From positions 1-61,400 of the forward strand of contig CALGZC010000009.1 in NCBI GenBank assembly GCA_937934745.1: DNA of 61,400 bases, read 5' to 3'. Shown here in pieces: positions 26,067-34,759 of the stretch (positions are counted from its first letter, which is position 1; each line of letters starts with the position of its first letter). The DNA is from an uncultured Blastocatellia bacterium (GTDB lineage: Bacteria; Acidobacteriota; Blastocatellia; Chloracidobacteriales; Chloracidobacteriaceae). The notes beneath the pieces were generated by a model. The model was not told the DNA's origin. It did no database searches and saw only the letters and a program-made list of their open reading frames with translations. The translations under genes and the position numbers were made by a program.

Positions 26067-26940
26067 CGTCGCTTTCCGGCACTTCGTCTTCGGCGTCAGC
26101 CGCATGTGTCAGTCCACCCGACGCTGTTGTCCGCCCGGTCAGCAGCGCCGCTTTGATACTCACCTCAAAAGGGCAGGTGCCATACTCCTCGTCAATAATG
26201 CTGCACACGGCGGTTTTGACGGCTGCCCTGTGCTCCGGCGGCACTATGGCCAACCAACGATCCAGCCAGTAACCTGCAATCAGTGGCGACTCAAGAAAAT
26301 CCTGTCCGTTCTGAAACGTGAAGGTCTCTTTTTCGATGATGATGTTGACGCTGTGTAGCCCGGCGGCAGTAGCCTGGGTTCGCAGAGCAGCCTTGGTGGG
26401 GTACGTGTGCAGCAGTGCCTCGAGCGGTTCGGCCAACGTTTCGGCCAGGTTGCATTCGTACAGCGCCTGCCAGAGAATTGAGAAAAACTCATCAAAGCTC
26501 CCGCGTGAAACAGCGTAGGCGACAATCTGTCCATCCTCTCCAGCACGTTCGCGCAACAGCGCCAACATCGGTGTCAGGGCATCTGTGGGTAACAGCGAGG
26601 CGTCGCCGACGGCCAGATCGTAGCCGTCGGCGACCGGGTCCTGCGCCAACTCCCCTGCATTGAGCAGGCGCAAGTTATCGAGTTTGGCCAGGTCGCGTTT
26701 GTCACGGGCAACCTGAAGCCGTGCCGGGTCGCTGTCTGTCGCGGTCACCGTCCCGGTCTCACGCAACCGATGTGCCAGTTCAACAGCCAGGCCGCCGGTG
26801 CCGCACTCAACCAGCAGCACCCGTCCACTGTCCGGCAACGGGACGGTTTCGATCAGCAACCGGTGAAAACACTCATTCCACAGCGGGGCTACCGTCAGGT
26901 CGTGAAGAAAGGCGCGGGTGCGGTTGTCCGAAGCGGACAT
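26041..26940 (-). CDS. SAM-dependent methyltransferase-like protein
   Basis: A 299-residue protein. The glycine-rich SAM motif is in LLVECGTGGLAVELA near residue 43, and an acidic residue ends the next strand (TATDSDPARL). The C-terminal half (from about 170) is not typical of small methyltransferases and ends in an acidic tail (EDEVPESDDDAEG). The substrate is unknown. GGAGGAG precedes the ATG. It is the first gene of the leftward group that includes the TPR protein and the two secreted paralogues. Confidence 0.7.
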   Translation of the reverse strand: MSASDNRTRAFLHDLTVAPLWNECFHRLLIETVPLPDSGRVLLVECGTGGLAVELAHRLRETGTVTATDSDPARLQVARDKRDLAKLDNLRLLNAGELAQDPVADGYDLAVGDASLLPTDALTPMLALLRERAGEDGQIVAYAVSRGSFDEFFSILWQALYECNLAETLAEPLEALLHTYPTKAALRTQATAAGLHSVNIIIEKETFTFQNGQDFLESPLIAGYWLDRWLAIVPPEHRAAVKTAVCSIIDEEYGTCPFEVSIKAALLTGRTTASGGLTHAADAEDEVPESDDDAEGLAF

Positions 26941-27212
26941 ACAGAAGCTCCTCCAAACAGCAGATGCACCGTCCTACTGTGGCGCCCACACTGTGACGCC
27001 GACGGGGAGGCCGGTCAGGAGCGCAGACGCGGTTGTCCGTGCATGGTATCGCAATCCGTTTGACCGTCCAGCCCATCCAGCGTAAAATCTTCGCCGGTCT
27101 TGTTTTATGTTTTTTCGGGGCAGCGTTTTCGCCATAACGCTTCCACGCCTAGTGCCCCATACCGCGTCGTTTTGTGCGCGCGGCTTGTTTCGTCACTGAG
27201 GAGGTCATTACT

Positions 27213-27752
27213 GTGGGATTCAAAGTAGGTGACAAAGTGATATATCCCAATCACGGCATCGGCGTCATTGAAGTAATCAAGCGGATGGAATTCGATGGCG
27301 TCGAAATGGAATTTTACCAGTTACGCCTCAGCGGAAATAACACGACGGTCAATGTCCCGGTTGATAAGGTGCAGTCAATTGGCATCCGAACACCAATCAA
27401 AACGGTAGACGGTGAAAAGCTACTCAAGCTGTTGGCGACCAACTTCGTAGCACCGCCGTCCGATTGGAAGGATCGGTTCAAAGAGTTCTCAGAAAAGATG
27501 CGCACCGGCGACATTTTTAGCGTTGCTGAAATCCTCAAGCATCTGACCTATTTGAGTAGTCTCAAACCACTGTCGTTTCGTGAGAAGCGGCTTCTAGAGC
27601 GTGCTCGCTACCTTGTCATTAGTGAACTCACCATGGCTTCTGGAAAACCACAAGTGAAGGTGGAGGAAGCTGTTGAGCAGGCGCTACAGAAAGCCTTCGC
27701 CAAGTTTGAAAAGAAGAATGGCAAGGCGGCGGCAGCTTCTGCGGCTGTCTAG
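27213..27752 (+). CDS. CarD-family transcriptional regulator
   Basis: A 179-residue protein starting at GTG. A GAGGAG lies about nine bases before it, so I prefer this start to an upstream ATG that has none. The N-terminal 60 or so residues (GFKVGDKVIYPNHGIGVIEVI) are the CarD RNA-polymerase-interacting domain. The C-terminal helical domain (LLKLLATNF to ISELTMAS) is typical. The tail is Lys/Ala-rich. CarD binds the RNA polymerase beta subunit and stabilises promoter complexes in many bacteria. It is monocistronic, with 272 bases of upstream sequence. Confidence 0.92.
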   Translation: MGFKVGDKVIYPNHGIGVIEVIKRMEFDGVEMEFYQLRLSGNNTTVNVPVDKVQSIGIRTPIKTVDGEKLLKLLATNFVAPPSDWKDRFKEFSEKMRTGDIFSVAEILKHLTYLSSLKPLSFREKRLLERARYLVISELTMASGKPQVKVEEAVEQALQKAFAKFEKKNGKAAAASAAV

Positions 27753-27834
27753 CGTGGTCAGCTTTGATGCGACGGCAACGCCGCTCGACGGCGTCACTTG
27801 CCTCGGTTAGGTTGCAGGGCCAGGCTTGTCAGGG

Positions 27835-29208
27835 ATGGACGGTTCAGCTCCCCTCGTCGTCCTCAAAATCGTCGTCGTCGGGTTGCTGGTGGCTGCCAAC
27901 GCCTTCTTTGTTGCGGCCGAATTTGCCTTGGTTGCCGTCCGACGAACACGGCTGCTGCCCTTGGCGGACGGCGGCAGTCGCAGCGCCGTCACGGCGCTGC
28001 GACTGATGGATGCCCTTGACGGCACAATCTCCGCCACACAGTTTGGCATCACGCTCGCCAGCTTGGCACTAGGCTGGATCGGCGAACTGACCCTGGCGCA
28101 GCTCTTTGAGGGTTGGTTGGCAGCCTATCTTCCCACCGGGCTGTGGACGCTCGTTTCGGCACATGCCATCGCCGTTGCCTGTGCTTTTGCCCTGATTACC
28201 GCGCTGCACATCGTTTTCGGCGAACTGGCACCGAAATCCTTGGCGCTGGCACGCGCCGAGCGGGTTGCCTTGGCCGTGGCGCTCCCGCTAGATGTCTTCT
28301 GTCGGGTTTTCCGCCCGTTTATCTGGCTACTTGACCGGGCCGGCGCGTGTGCCGTACGCCTGTTTGGCGTCACGCCGGCCCCGGGTAGTCACCACACGGC
28401 GGCCTACACCCAGGAAGACATCCAGCAACTGGTCGCCTTGTCCCACCAAAGTGGGCACCTCAATGCCGACGAACAGGCACTCATCCACAACGTCTTCCAT
28501 TTCAGAGATACGGTCGTTCGGGAAGTGATGGTGCCGCGCCCGGAGATGATCGGCTTGTCGCTGACGGCCACTTCGGACGAGATTCTCAAAACGCTGTGCG
28601 AGTCCGGTTATTCTCGACTTCCGGTTCACGACGCCTCACCTGACAACATCGTTGGCTTTATTCACGTCAAGGACGTTCTGCCGCGTTTGGCACGCCAGGA
28701 GACTCTCTCGGTGCCGGCTCTACTCCGGCGGCCGGTTTTCATTCCTGACACCGCCCACTTGGAAGAAGCACTACGACAGTTGCGCGCGGCCCAATCACCA
28801 TTGGGTGTTGTCGTGGACGAACACGGTACCGTCGAAGGTATCGTAACCTTAGAGGACATCCTCGAACAGCTTGTCGGTGACATCCGGGATGAACACGATG
28901 TCACCGATGAAGAAACCATGGTCTGGCAAGCGCCGGACGGGGCCCTCATCTTTGATGGCAGCATTAGTGTCCGTGAAATCAACCGCAAACATGGCTTGCA
29001 ACTGCCCGAATCAGACGACTACGCCACATTAGCCGGCTTTTTGATGACCCAGGCAGGACGGCTCCTGGTGTCGGGTGACGTAGTTCGATACGAGAACTAC
29101 GAGTTCTGTGTCGAGCAGGTTGAGCGGCGGCGCGTGGCACGGGTGCGGGTCACGCCCCGTTCCCAGAACATCTCGCACGCACCGGTGTTGGCCCGCCAAC
29201 CATTGTAA
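27835..29208 (+). CDS. CNNM/CBS-domain membrane protein (HlyC/CorC family)
   Basis: About 457 residues. The N-terminal 190 or so form a CNNM (DUF21) membrane domain with four hydrophobic segments (IVVVGLLVAANAFFVAAEFA at the start). A CBS pair follows (MVPRPEMIGL, IVGFIHVKDVLPRL, TVEGIVTLEDILEQLVGDI). A CorC/HlyC transporter-associated domain (GSISVREINRKHG) closes it. Proteins of this family are thought to move or sense Mg2+ or Co2+, and haemolysin naming is historical. A TTG at 27826 is another possible start. The upstream gene is carD, 82 bases away. Confidence 0.88.
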   Translation: MDGSAPLVVLKIVVVGLLVAANAFFVAAEFALVAVRRTRLLPLADGGSRSAVTALRLMDALDGTISATQFGITLASLALGWIGELTLAQLFEGWLAAYLPTGLWTLVSAHAIAVACAFALITALHIVFGELAPKSLALARAERVALAVALPLDVFCRVFRPFIWLLDRAGACAVRLFGVTPAPGSHHTAAYTQEDIQQLVALSHQSGHLNADEQALIHNVFHFRDTVVREVMVPRPEMIGLSLTATSDEILKTLCESGYSRLPVHDASPDNIVGFIHVKDVLPRLARQETLSVPALLRRPVFIPDTAHLEEALRQLRAAQSPLGVVVDEHGTVEGIVTLEDILEQLVGDIRDEHDVTDEETMVWQAPDGALIFDGSISVREINRKHGLQLPESDDYATLAGFLMTQAGRLLVSGDVVRYENYEFCVEQVERRRVARVRVTPRSQNISHAPVLARQPL

Positions 29209-29863
29209 GTTGCGTAGGATGCCCGGATTTGACAACCGGTCGGGGATGGACTAAGAACGGCTGCCGCAGGCAGCCGGGATGCGCCTGAGTCGCCCAACCT
29301 GTTGCGTAAGTCCTGTCGGTTGGTAAGACGCAACGCTCGGCTTGCAGGTCCCTGCTTTACCAACAACAGATACCATTTGCTGGCGCGCCGCCCATCTGCG
29401 TATCCTTCCGAAGGGGAGCATCCTTGCCGGACTCCTTACCGTGCGGTGGGCGGGTTGCCGATGATATTCCACAAAATGTGCGCGCCATCCGTCATGTTGA
29501 CCTGGCCTGTTGATCTGGGTTCGCACAGTAACGCCGGCCAGTGGGCATCCCGCCCTGAGCTGCCAGCGGCGGCGACTGCGTGTTTCCAGGATGGACAGGG
29601 CTTCCGGAAGTCCTCGGTGCGCACCGGATTGCCAACTGCCGACCGCGTTTGGCACAGGGCTGCGCTGCAACCACAACCGGCGCGCTTGCCGGCAGCGCCG
29701 ACAACCTCCCACGAACAATCTTTGTCCTCTCTGAAGCGCTGTCGTTGCATTGCCAATGACAGCAGACCTCTGGAAGTCCACAACGTGTTGACTCAACTGC
29801 GCCGCTGCCCCCCAAGCGGTGCGCACACTCCTTACGAACTCCTTGACATCGAAAGGTCTCCAC
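29209..29863. other. 655-base non-coding region with stacked hairpins
   Basis: No reading frame on either strand resembles a protein; the long frames seen here look like noise in GC-rich DNA. Hairpins are packed near the left end: CGGCTGCC/GGCAGCCG at 29258-29276 and GTTGCGT/ACGCAAC at 29301-29334. They may be the 3' UTR of the CNNM gene or part of an RNA. The right part is the glnA upstream region. No clear -35/-10 pair was found. Confidence 0.45.
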
Positions 29864-31264
29864 ATGGATCCCAAGTCCGTCTTGAACTTCGCCAACGATG
29901 AAGGAGTGAAGTTCGTTGACCTGCGTTTTACCGACCTGCCTGGTTCCTGGCAACATATCTCCTTCCCCATTTCCCAGCTTACCGAAGAAAGCTTTATGGA
30001 AGGCTTCGGCTTTGATGCTGCCGGCATTCGTGGCTGGGCGAGCAGCGGCGAAAGCGACCTGCTGGTGATACCCGACCCGTCACGGTTCTGGATCGACCCT
30101 TTCTTTGAAGAGCCAACGCTGTGCCTGTTTGCCAACGTGGTTGATCCCGTTACCCGTCTGGGCTACCACTACGACCCCCGGTCGGTTGCCGGGCGCGCCG
30201 AAGCCTATCTGCGTTCCACCGGTATTGCCGAGGTAGCCTATTTCGGCCCGGAAGCCGAGTTTTTCATCTTCGACCACGTCAGCTTTCGCAATGAGCCGCA
30301 CCATGCGTTCTTTCGCTTTGACAGTGGAGAGGGGAACTGGACAAGTGGCAACCCAAACGAGAACCTAGGCTTTCATCTTCGGACGAAGGAAGGCTACGTT
30401 CCGGTTCCTCCCTTTGATTCGTTGCAGGATTTGCGGTCAGAAATTGCCCTCAATCTTGAGGCGGTCGGTATTTCGCCGGAATGCCATCACCACGAAGTCG
30501 CCTCTGGTGGACAGTGCGAAATCAACTTTCGTTTTGCTTCAATGTTGACGACTGCCGACAACCTGATGTTGTTCAAGTACATCGTGCGCAACACAGCGCT
30601 TCAGTACGGCAAGTCGGCGACGTTCATGCCCAAGCCGCTGTACGGGGACAACGGCTCCGGCATGCACTGCCATCAGTCGCTGTGGAAGAATGGACAGTCA
30701 CTGTTTGGCGGCGACCAGTACGCCGACCTCTCTGAAACGGCGCTCTACTACATCGGTGGATTGCTCAAACATGCCCCGGCCGTAGTTGCCTTTGCCGCGC
30801 CGACAACGAACAGCTACAAGCGGCTTGTTCCGGGCGATGAAGCGCCGGTCAGCCTGGCCTATTCGGCCCGCAACCGCTCGGCGGCGATTCGCGTCCCGAT
30901 GCTTCCCAAGAATCCTAAGACAAAACGGATTGAGTTCCGCCCCCCCGATCCGAGCTGTAACCCATACCTCGCCCTGTCGGCAATGTTGATGGCAGGGCTT
31001 GACGGCATTGTGAACAAAATTCATCCAGGTGAACCGCTCGAAAGGAACCTAGAGGCAGCACAACAACGGCACATCCGGCAGTTACCGGCCTCGCTTGAGG
31101 AGGCGCTTGTGGCACTGGAAGCCGACCATGAGTTTCTGCTTCAAGGTGGTGTTTTTACGCAAGAAATCATCACGCGCTACATCGCGTACAAGCGGGAACG
31201 CGAAGTCCATGCACTCCGCCTGCGTCCGCATCCCATCGAGTTTCAACTGTACTTTGACGTATAG
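29864..31264 (+). CDS. glnA: type I glutamine synthetase
   Basis: Makes glutamine from glutamate, ammonia and ATP. 466 residues, the usual GSI length. Visible motifs are the Asp-50 loop region (GIRGWASSGESDL), GPEAEFFIFD, the His-containing GDNGSGMHCHQS, the flap PTTNSYKRLVPG and RIEFRPPDPSCNPY. The segment that normally reads NLYDLP and carries the adenylylated Tyr397 is NLEAAQQ here. Residue 397 by my count from this start is Glu. So regulation by adenylylation is unlikely. The start is the ATG preceded by GAAAGG. A strong terminator follows. Confidence 0.95.
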   Translation: MDPKSVLNFANDEGVKFVDLRFTDLPGSWQHISFPISQLTEESFMEGFGFDAAGIRGWASSGESDLLVIPDPSRFWIDPFFEEPTLCLFANVVDPVTRLGYHYDPRSVAGRAEAYLRSTGIAEVAYFGPEAEFFIFDHVSFRNEPHHAFFRFDSGEGNWTSGNPNENLGFHLRTKEGYVPVPPFDSLQDLRSEIALNLEAVGISPECHHHEVASGGQCEINFRFASMLTTADNLMLFKYIVRNTALQYGKSATFMPKPLYGDNGSGMHCHQSLWKNGQSLFGGDQYADLSETALYYIGGLLKHAPAVVAFAAPTTNSYKRLVPGDEAPVSLAYSARNRSAAIRVPMLPKNPKTKRIEFRPPDPSCNPYLALSAMLMAGLDGIVNKIHPGEPLERNLEAAQQRHIRQLPASLEEALVALEADHEFLLQGGVFTQEIITRYIAYKREREVHALRLRPHPIEFQLYFDV

Positions 31265-31281
31265 CCGTCCGGTTGTCTGCA

Positions 31282-31328
31282 GGTCTTCGGCGCAGCAGGT
31301 AGGCGCCCCCCTGCGCCGAGTCCTTTTT
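31282..31328 (+). terminator. intrinsic terminator of glnA
   Basis: TCGGCGCAG (31287-31295) pairs perfectly with CTGCGCCGA (31311-31319). TTTTT follows at 31324-31328. It begins about 20 bases after the glnA stop. Confidence 0.85.
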
Positions 31329-31706
31329 CTGAAAGCCGGCAGCCCTGTTTGGGCAGACGTGCGGTTGGGGTTTTGGACACTTCACAAGAGACCCTGCCAC
31401 AAGCGAGCTCCCTGTCACAAAGCTGAGGAAACCGGCCGATCAGTCAGCTGCCGGGCGGGCAGTGACCCGGCGTGCGCATCCGTGGACAACTGTCCACAAC
31501 CTGGCGGCAAACTGTGAACAACTTGCCACAGGCAGCATCTGGAAAGCGCCGCCGGGCAACTGGACTGCCGCCTACACAATCCTTGATTTGAAGAATCGGT
31601 TGGCGTTTTTCCTTTCTGCCTCAACCGTGGCACGGAAACTGCTTCTGAAAAAACCGGCCGCGCATCGGCGACGGCTACACCTCGATCATGATCAGCAGTT
31701 GCGACG
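31329..31706. other. lpxC upstream region with a perfect dyad
   Basis: About 378 bases between the glnA terminator and lpxC. The main feature is GTGGACA-AC-TGTCCAC at 31482-31497, a perfect 7-base dyad with a 2-base spacer, about 210 bases before lpxC. Nearby lie CTGTGAACAA and CTTGCCACA, which loosely echo its half-site. The region could hold the lpxC promoter and an operator. I found no clear sigma-70 promoter. Confidence 0.4.
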
Positions 31707-32618
31707 ATGGTTTACCAAACAACCTTACGCCGTGCTGTGTCTGTGCACGGCATTGGACTACATACAGGACAGGAAGCCGAACTGACCCTCTGCCCTGCTC
31801 CACCGGACACCGGCTATGTGTTTCGGCGGGTGGACTTGAACGGATTTGAAGTGGCTGCCACTCCTCACCACGTGGCGCATGTCAGCTATGCGACGACGCT
31901 GATGCGCGCCGGGGTGATGGTTTCGACAGTTGAGCACGTACTTTCAGCTCTGTATGGGTGCGGTATTGACAATGCCATTCTTGATCTGACGCACTGTGAA
32001 GTGCCGATTCTGGATGGGAGCGCCCGTCCGTTTGTAGCGGCCATTATGGCGGCAGGGATGCTGACACTGGACCGCCCGCGCCGCACGCTCCGCGTAGAAC
32101 GCCGCCTCGAAGTTGTTGATGGCAACCGACGCATCGCCGTTGAGCCAAGCGATACTTTCGTCGTGGAAAGCACGATTGAGTTTGCTCATCCCTGTATCGG
32201 ACGGCAAAGCTTTACCGGCGTCATCACCCCGGACGCTTATTGCCGCGACATTGCGCCGGCCCGTACCTTTGGTTTTCTGGTGGAAGCCGAGAGGCTTCGC
32301 AAACATGGACTCGTGCGCGGTGCAACACTGGAAAACGCCATTGTGCTGGACGACCAGACCATTCTCAGCCCAGAACCGCTACGCTTCCCGGATGAGTTTG
32401 CCCGTCACAAGGCGCTCGACATCATCGGTGACTTTGCCTTGCTGGGGAGGAGGCTTCAGGGGCGCATTGTTGCCGAACGTTCCGGCCACGGCCTGCATGC
32501 GGCCCTGCTGCGACAACTCCTCCGGGAAGCCACTGCCTGGACGAGTGAGGCGGCTACAGCTTCGGCGACAACAAGGGCAGGGCAACCACGAGCCGCTGCG
32601 CTTGCCGTTCACGGATAA
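31707..32618 (+). CDS. lpxC: UDP-3-O-acyl-N-acetylglucosamine deacetylase LpxC
   Basis: Zinc amidase that commits to lipid A synthesis. 303 residues, near the usual 300. Starts VYQTTLRRAVSVHGIGLHTG, as in the family. Zinc ligands appear in TVEHVLSAL (His near 79) and in RHKALDIIGD (His and Asp near 235-240). SGH near 265 carries the catalytic His. So the active site is complete. The C-terminal 25 residues are Ala/Thr-rich, atypical, and overlap the convergent PDZ gene by 65 bases. With LptFG it shows an LPS-bearing outer membrane. Confidence 0.94.
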   Translation: MVYQTTLRRAVSVHGIGLHTGQEAELTLCPAPPDTGYVFRRVDLNGFEVAATPHHVAHVSYATTLMRAGVMVSTVEHVLSALYGCGIDNAILDLTHCEVPILDGSARPFVAAIMAAGMLTLDRPRRTLRVERRLEVVDGNRRIAVEPSDTFVVESTIEFAHPCIGRQSFTGVITPDAYCRDIAPARTFGFLVEAERLRKHGLVRGATLENAIVLDDQTILSPEPLRFPDEFARHKALDIIGDFALLGRRLQGRIVAERSGHGLHAALLRQLLREATAWTSEAATASATTRAGQPRAAALAVHG

Positions 32619-34026
32619 TGTCCAGTGTGACGGCTGTCGCGTCGCCGCCCTGGCCCACCACCCGTATTAGCGCAATAGACAAATCCTCACCCTGCCGGAT
32701 GGGTTGTCCGTCCACGCCCACGATGATGTCACCGGGGTGAAGGTCGGCCGCGGCGGCCGGGCTGTTGGGTAGGACCTGGGTCACAAGCAAACCGCCGGGC
32801 ACGCCAAAAAAGGTAGCCAGCTGCGCCGTGAGATCGGACGTGACCAGTCCAAGAGCCAGGTGTTCGGCCGGAGGTGGCTTGAGCATCGGCGCGTCATCCG
32901 CCGAACCAAGTATCACGCGGCAGGTTTGCGTCTTTCCACCGCGCTCGACCAACAGTTCAAGGGTATCGCCGGCCGGATGGCTGACGACGACTTCATTCAG
33001 CTCGCGACGAGCCTCCAGTGGGCGGTTGTCGACTTTCAGGATCACATCCCCTGGCATGAGGCCGGCTTCTTCAGCCGGCCCGCCCGGAACAACGCCGGTG
33101 ATAACGACACCGTAGTTGGCCTGTGTGCCGAAGCGCGCACGTTCTTCCGGGGGAAGGGTCGTCAACGTTTTGCCCTCAATGCCTAACCATCCGTGGGGAA
33201 CACTGCACCCAGCAGCAAGGATGCGCTGTGTAATCCGCTTCACATCCTCGATGGGTAAGACACGCAAGCGGCGGTTTCGCGGCTGGACAATCGCCACCAG
33301 GTGATTGCGGTGGTCAACAGCGACCCCGCAGTTTGCCCCCACCGGTAGCGTCAGCAACGGCTCCGTCTCCCAGTTGGCGACAATTTCATCCCAGACCAGA
33401 TATGGTGGCTCTTCCGGGCGACCGGGCGGCACCGCCACATTCGCCGGCTGAAACATCGGCAGCACAATGCGCATCTGCGGGGACTTGCCCGGTGTGCGGG
33501 CACTTGGCAATGCTGCTCTAGGTTTCGGCGGCGTGAGAGATGACATCGGCGGCGGAGAGACCGGCAGGCCAGGCACGTGCAGGAGGCAGAGACCTGTCGC
33601 GGCGTCCCTCCCGACGAACTTAGCCCGGAACACCTGTCGGTCGTACGTTTGGACGACAACGGTTGGGCTTTTATGACGTGGTGGTAAGTTTGCCAGTTGC
33701 GTCAGAACGTGACCGTCGGCATCTACCACAATACCTGTGGTGACGTTCGTCAACACAATGTCGGTCGGTGCACAAGCCCCGTCTAGTACGGCTGCTGTGG
33801 CAGCCTCTTCCATGACGGCCATCAGTTCGCCCAGGGTGACATGGTGCGTCACCGTCACCAGCCACCGTCCGACGTGACTTGTATTAGCCCGGCGTGCCGG
33901 CGGCGGTTCGCTGTGCGATGGCGCCATCACCTGCGCCTGCCCGAGGTCATAGAGCAACAGGGTACTACTAACCAAACAACTTGTGACCAACACGCCTGCG
34001 CGGTACGACATGGTGGGGTCGAACAC
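32554..34026 (-). CDS. degenerate HtrA-like protein with two PDZ domains
   Basis: About 490 residues. A signal or anchor segment (AGVLVTSCLVSSTLLLYDLG) precedes a trypsin-like fold and two PDZ domains (GVVITGVVPGGPAEEAGLMP near 300; GLLVTQVLPNSPAAAADLHP near 425). The protease triad appears lost. The usual TNxHVV is VLTQLANL, and the usual GNSGGPL is GANCGVAV, with Cys233 at the Ser position. The Asp region (RDAATGLCLLHV) is also atypical. It follows the anti-sigma gene by 12 bases in an ECF sigma operon, so a sensing or scaffolding role is inferred. The start may be the GTG at 34026 or the ATG at 34011. The 3' end overlaps lpxC. Confidence 0.8.
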   Translation of the reverse strand: MFDPTMSYRAGVLVTSCLVSSTLLLYDLGQAQVMAPSHSEPPPARRANTSHVGRWLVTVTHHVTLGELMAVMEEAATAAVLDGACAPTDIVLTNVTTGIVVDADGHVLTQLANLPPRHKSPTVVVQTYDRQVFRAKFVGRDAATGLCLLHVPGLPVSPPPMSSLTPPKPRAALPSARTPGKSPQMRIVLPMFQPANVAVPPGRPEEPPYLVWDEIVANWETEPLLTLPVGANCGVAVDHRNHLVAIVQPRNRRLRVLPIEDVKRITQRILAAGCSVPHGWLGIEGKTLTTLPPEERARFGTQANYGVVITGVVPGGPAEEAGLMPGDVILKVDNRPLEARRELNEVVVSHPAGDTLELLVERGGKTQTCRVILGSADDAPMLKPPPAEHLALGLVTSDLTAQLATFFGVPGGLLVTQVLPNSPAAAADLHPGDIIVGVDGQPIRQGEDLSIALIRVVGQGGDATAVTLDIIRERQAQRLVVALPLLSPKL

Positions 34027-34038
34027 ACTAAAACCACA

Positions 34039-34719
34039 CTAGAACACGGAGTCGTCAGACGATTCGTTACCGACCCCAGCACGACGCTCCACAATAGGTT
34101 GCACTCCGTAGATCACCTTTGGGAGGCGCATAACGCGTTCTCCTGACCGTCCACGCCACAGCACAACAACGCCACTGTTTTCGTTCACCGGCGCTGTTGT
34201 TGAACGGCTCACCGCCAGAACGGGAGTGCGTCCCACCCGTGTGGGAACCGCAGTCGGACGCGGCAGCAGCGCCGGGCGTGTCGTCGCCGCCGCACCAAGC
34301 TGGGTACTCAGCGTCGTCGCCAGGGTTTGTTCGGGAAGCGTCGGTTTGGTCAACGCCTCGGTGATTGTTGGGGCCGGCGACTCCAGTGCCAGTTGCACCG
34401 ACGAACGAACGGCAAGGGCACTGACGACCACAACGGCAGCCGCCAGAGAGGCCAGAACCGGTGTTGGAACCCACGCCAACCATGCCTCCCGGAAGCGGTG
34501 TGCCTCACGCCCCAAACGCAACCGAATCTGGGCATCGAAGTTTGCCGGTGGGACAATGCGCGGCTGCTCTGCCAGCAGCAAGCGCAGGTTTTGCATTTGT
34601 GCAGCAAAGGTGCGACACGCTGCACACTGCGCTAAGTGCGCAGTGGCAGACGGCGGCAGAGCATCTGGGTCAAATTCGCCGGCTTCCAACTGACGACGAA
34701 CCACATGACAGCTTGCCAT
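34039..34719 (-). CDS. zinc-finger anti-sigma factor
   Basis: A 226-residue membrane protein. The N-terminus holds an anti-sigma zinc motif, HLAQCAACR near residue 33 (HxxxCxxC), preceded by a Cys-His pair. A membrane segment (LASLAAAVVVVSALAVRSSV) lies near residue 110. The periplasmic part is rich in Ala/Thr/Pro. It is expected to hold the co-encoded ECF sigma factor inactive until a signal releases it. AGGAGAGA stands before the ATG, which decides the start. It lies 40 bases after the sigma gene and 12 before the degenerate HtrA gene. Confidence 0.85.
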   Translation of the reverse strand: MASCHVVRRQLEAGEFDPDALPPSATAHLAQCAACRTFAAQMQNLRLLLAEQPRIVPPANFDAQIRLRLGREAHRFREAWLAWVPTPVLASLAAAVVVVSALAVRSSVQLALESPAPTITEALTKPTLPEQTLATTLSTQLGAAATTRPALLPRPTAVPTRVGRTPVLAVSRSTTAPVNENSGVVVLWRGRSGERVMRLPKVIYGVQPIVERRAGVGNESSDDSVF

Positions 34720-34759
34720 ATCACTCTCTCTCCTACGGACAGCGCGCGTCACAAACGCG

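Noticed and set aside
29302-29901. 199-codon plus-strand frame before glnA
   Set aside because: It overlaps the glnA start out of frame and shows no motifs or ribosome binding site.
29251-30135. 294-codon minus-strand frame across the glnA start
   Set aside because: It runs into glnA coding sequence, has low-complexity residues, and no family resemblance.
31482-31510. Possible DnaA-box cluster / replication origin
   Set aside because: The half-sites differ from TTATCCACA at two or more positions, and no dnaA, dnaN or AT-rich unwinding region is nearby.
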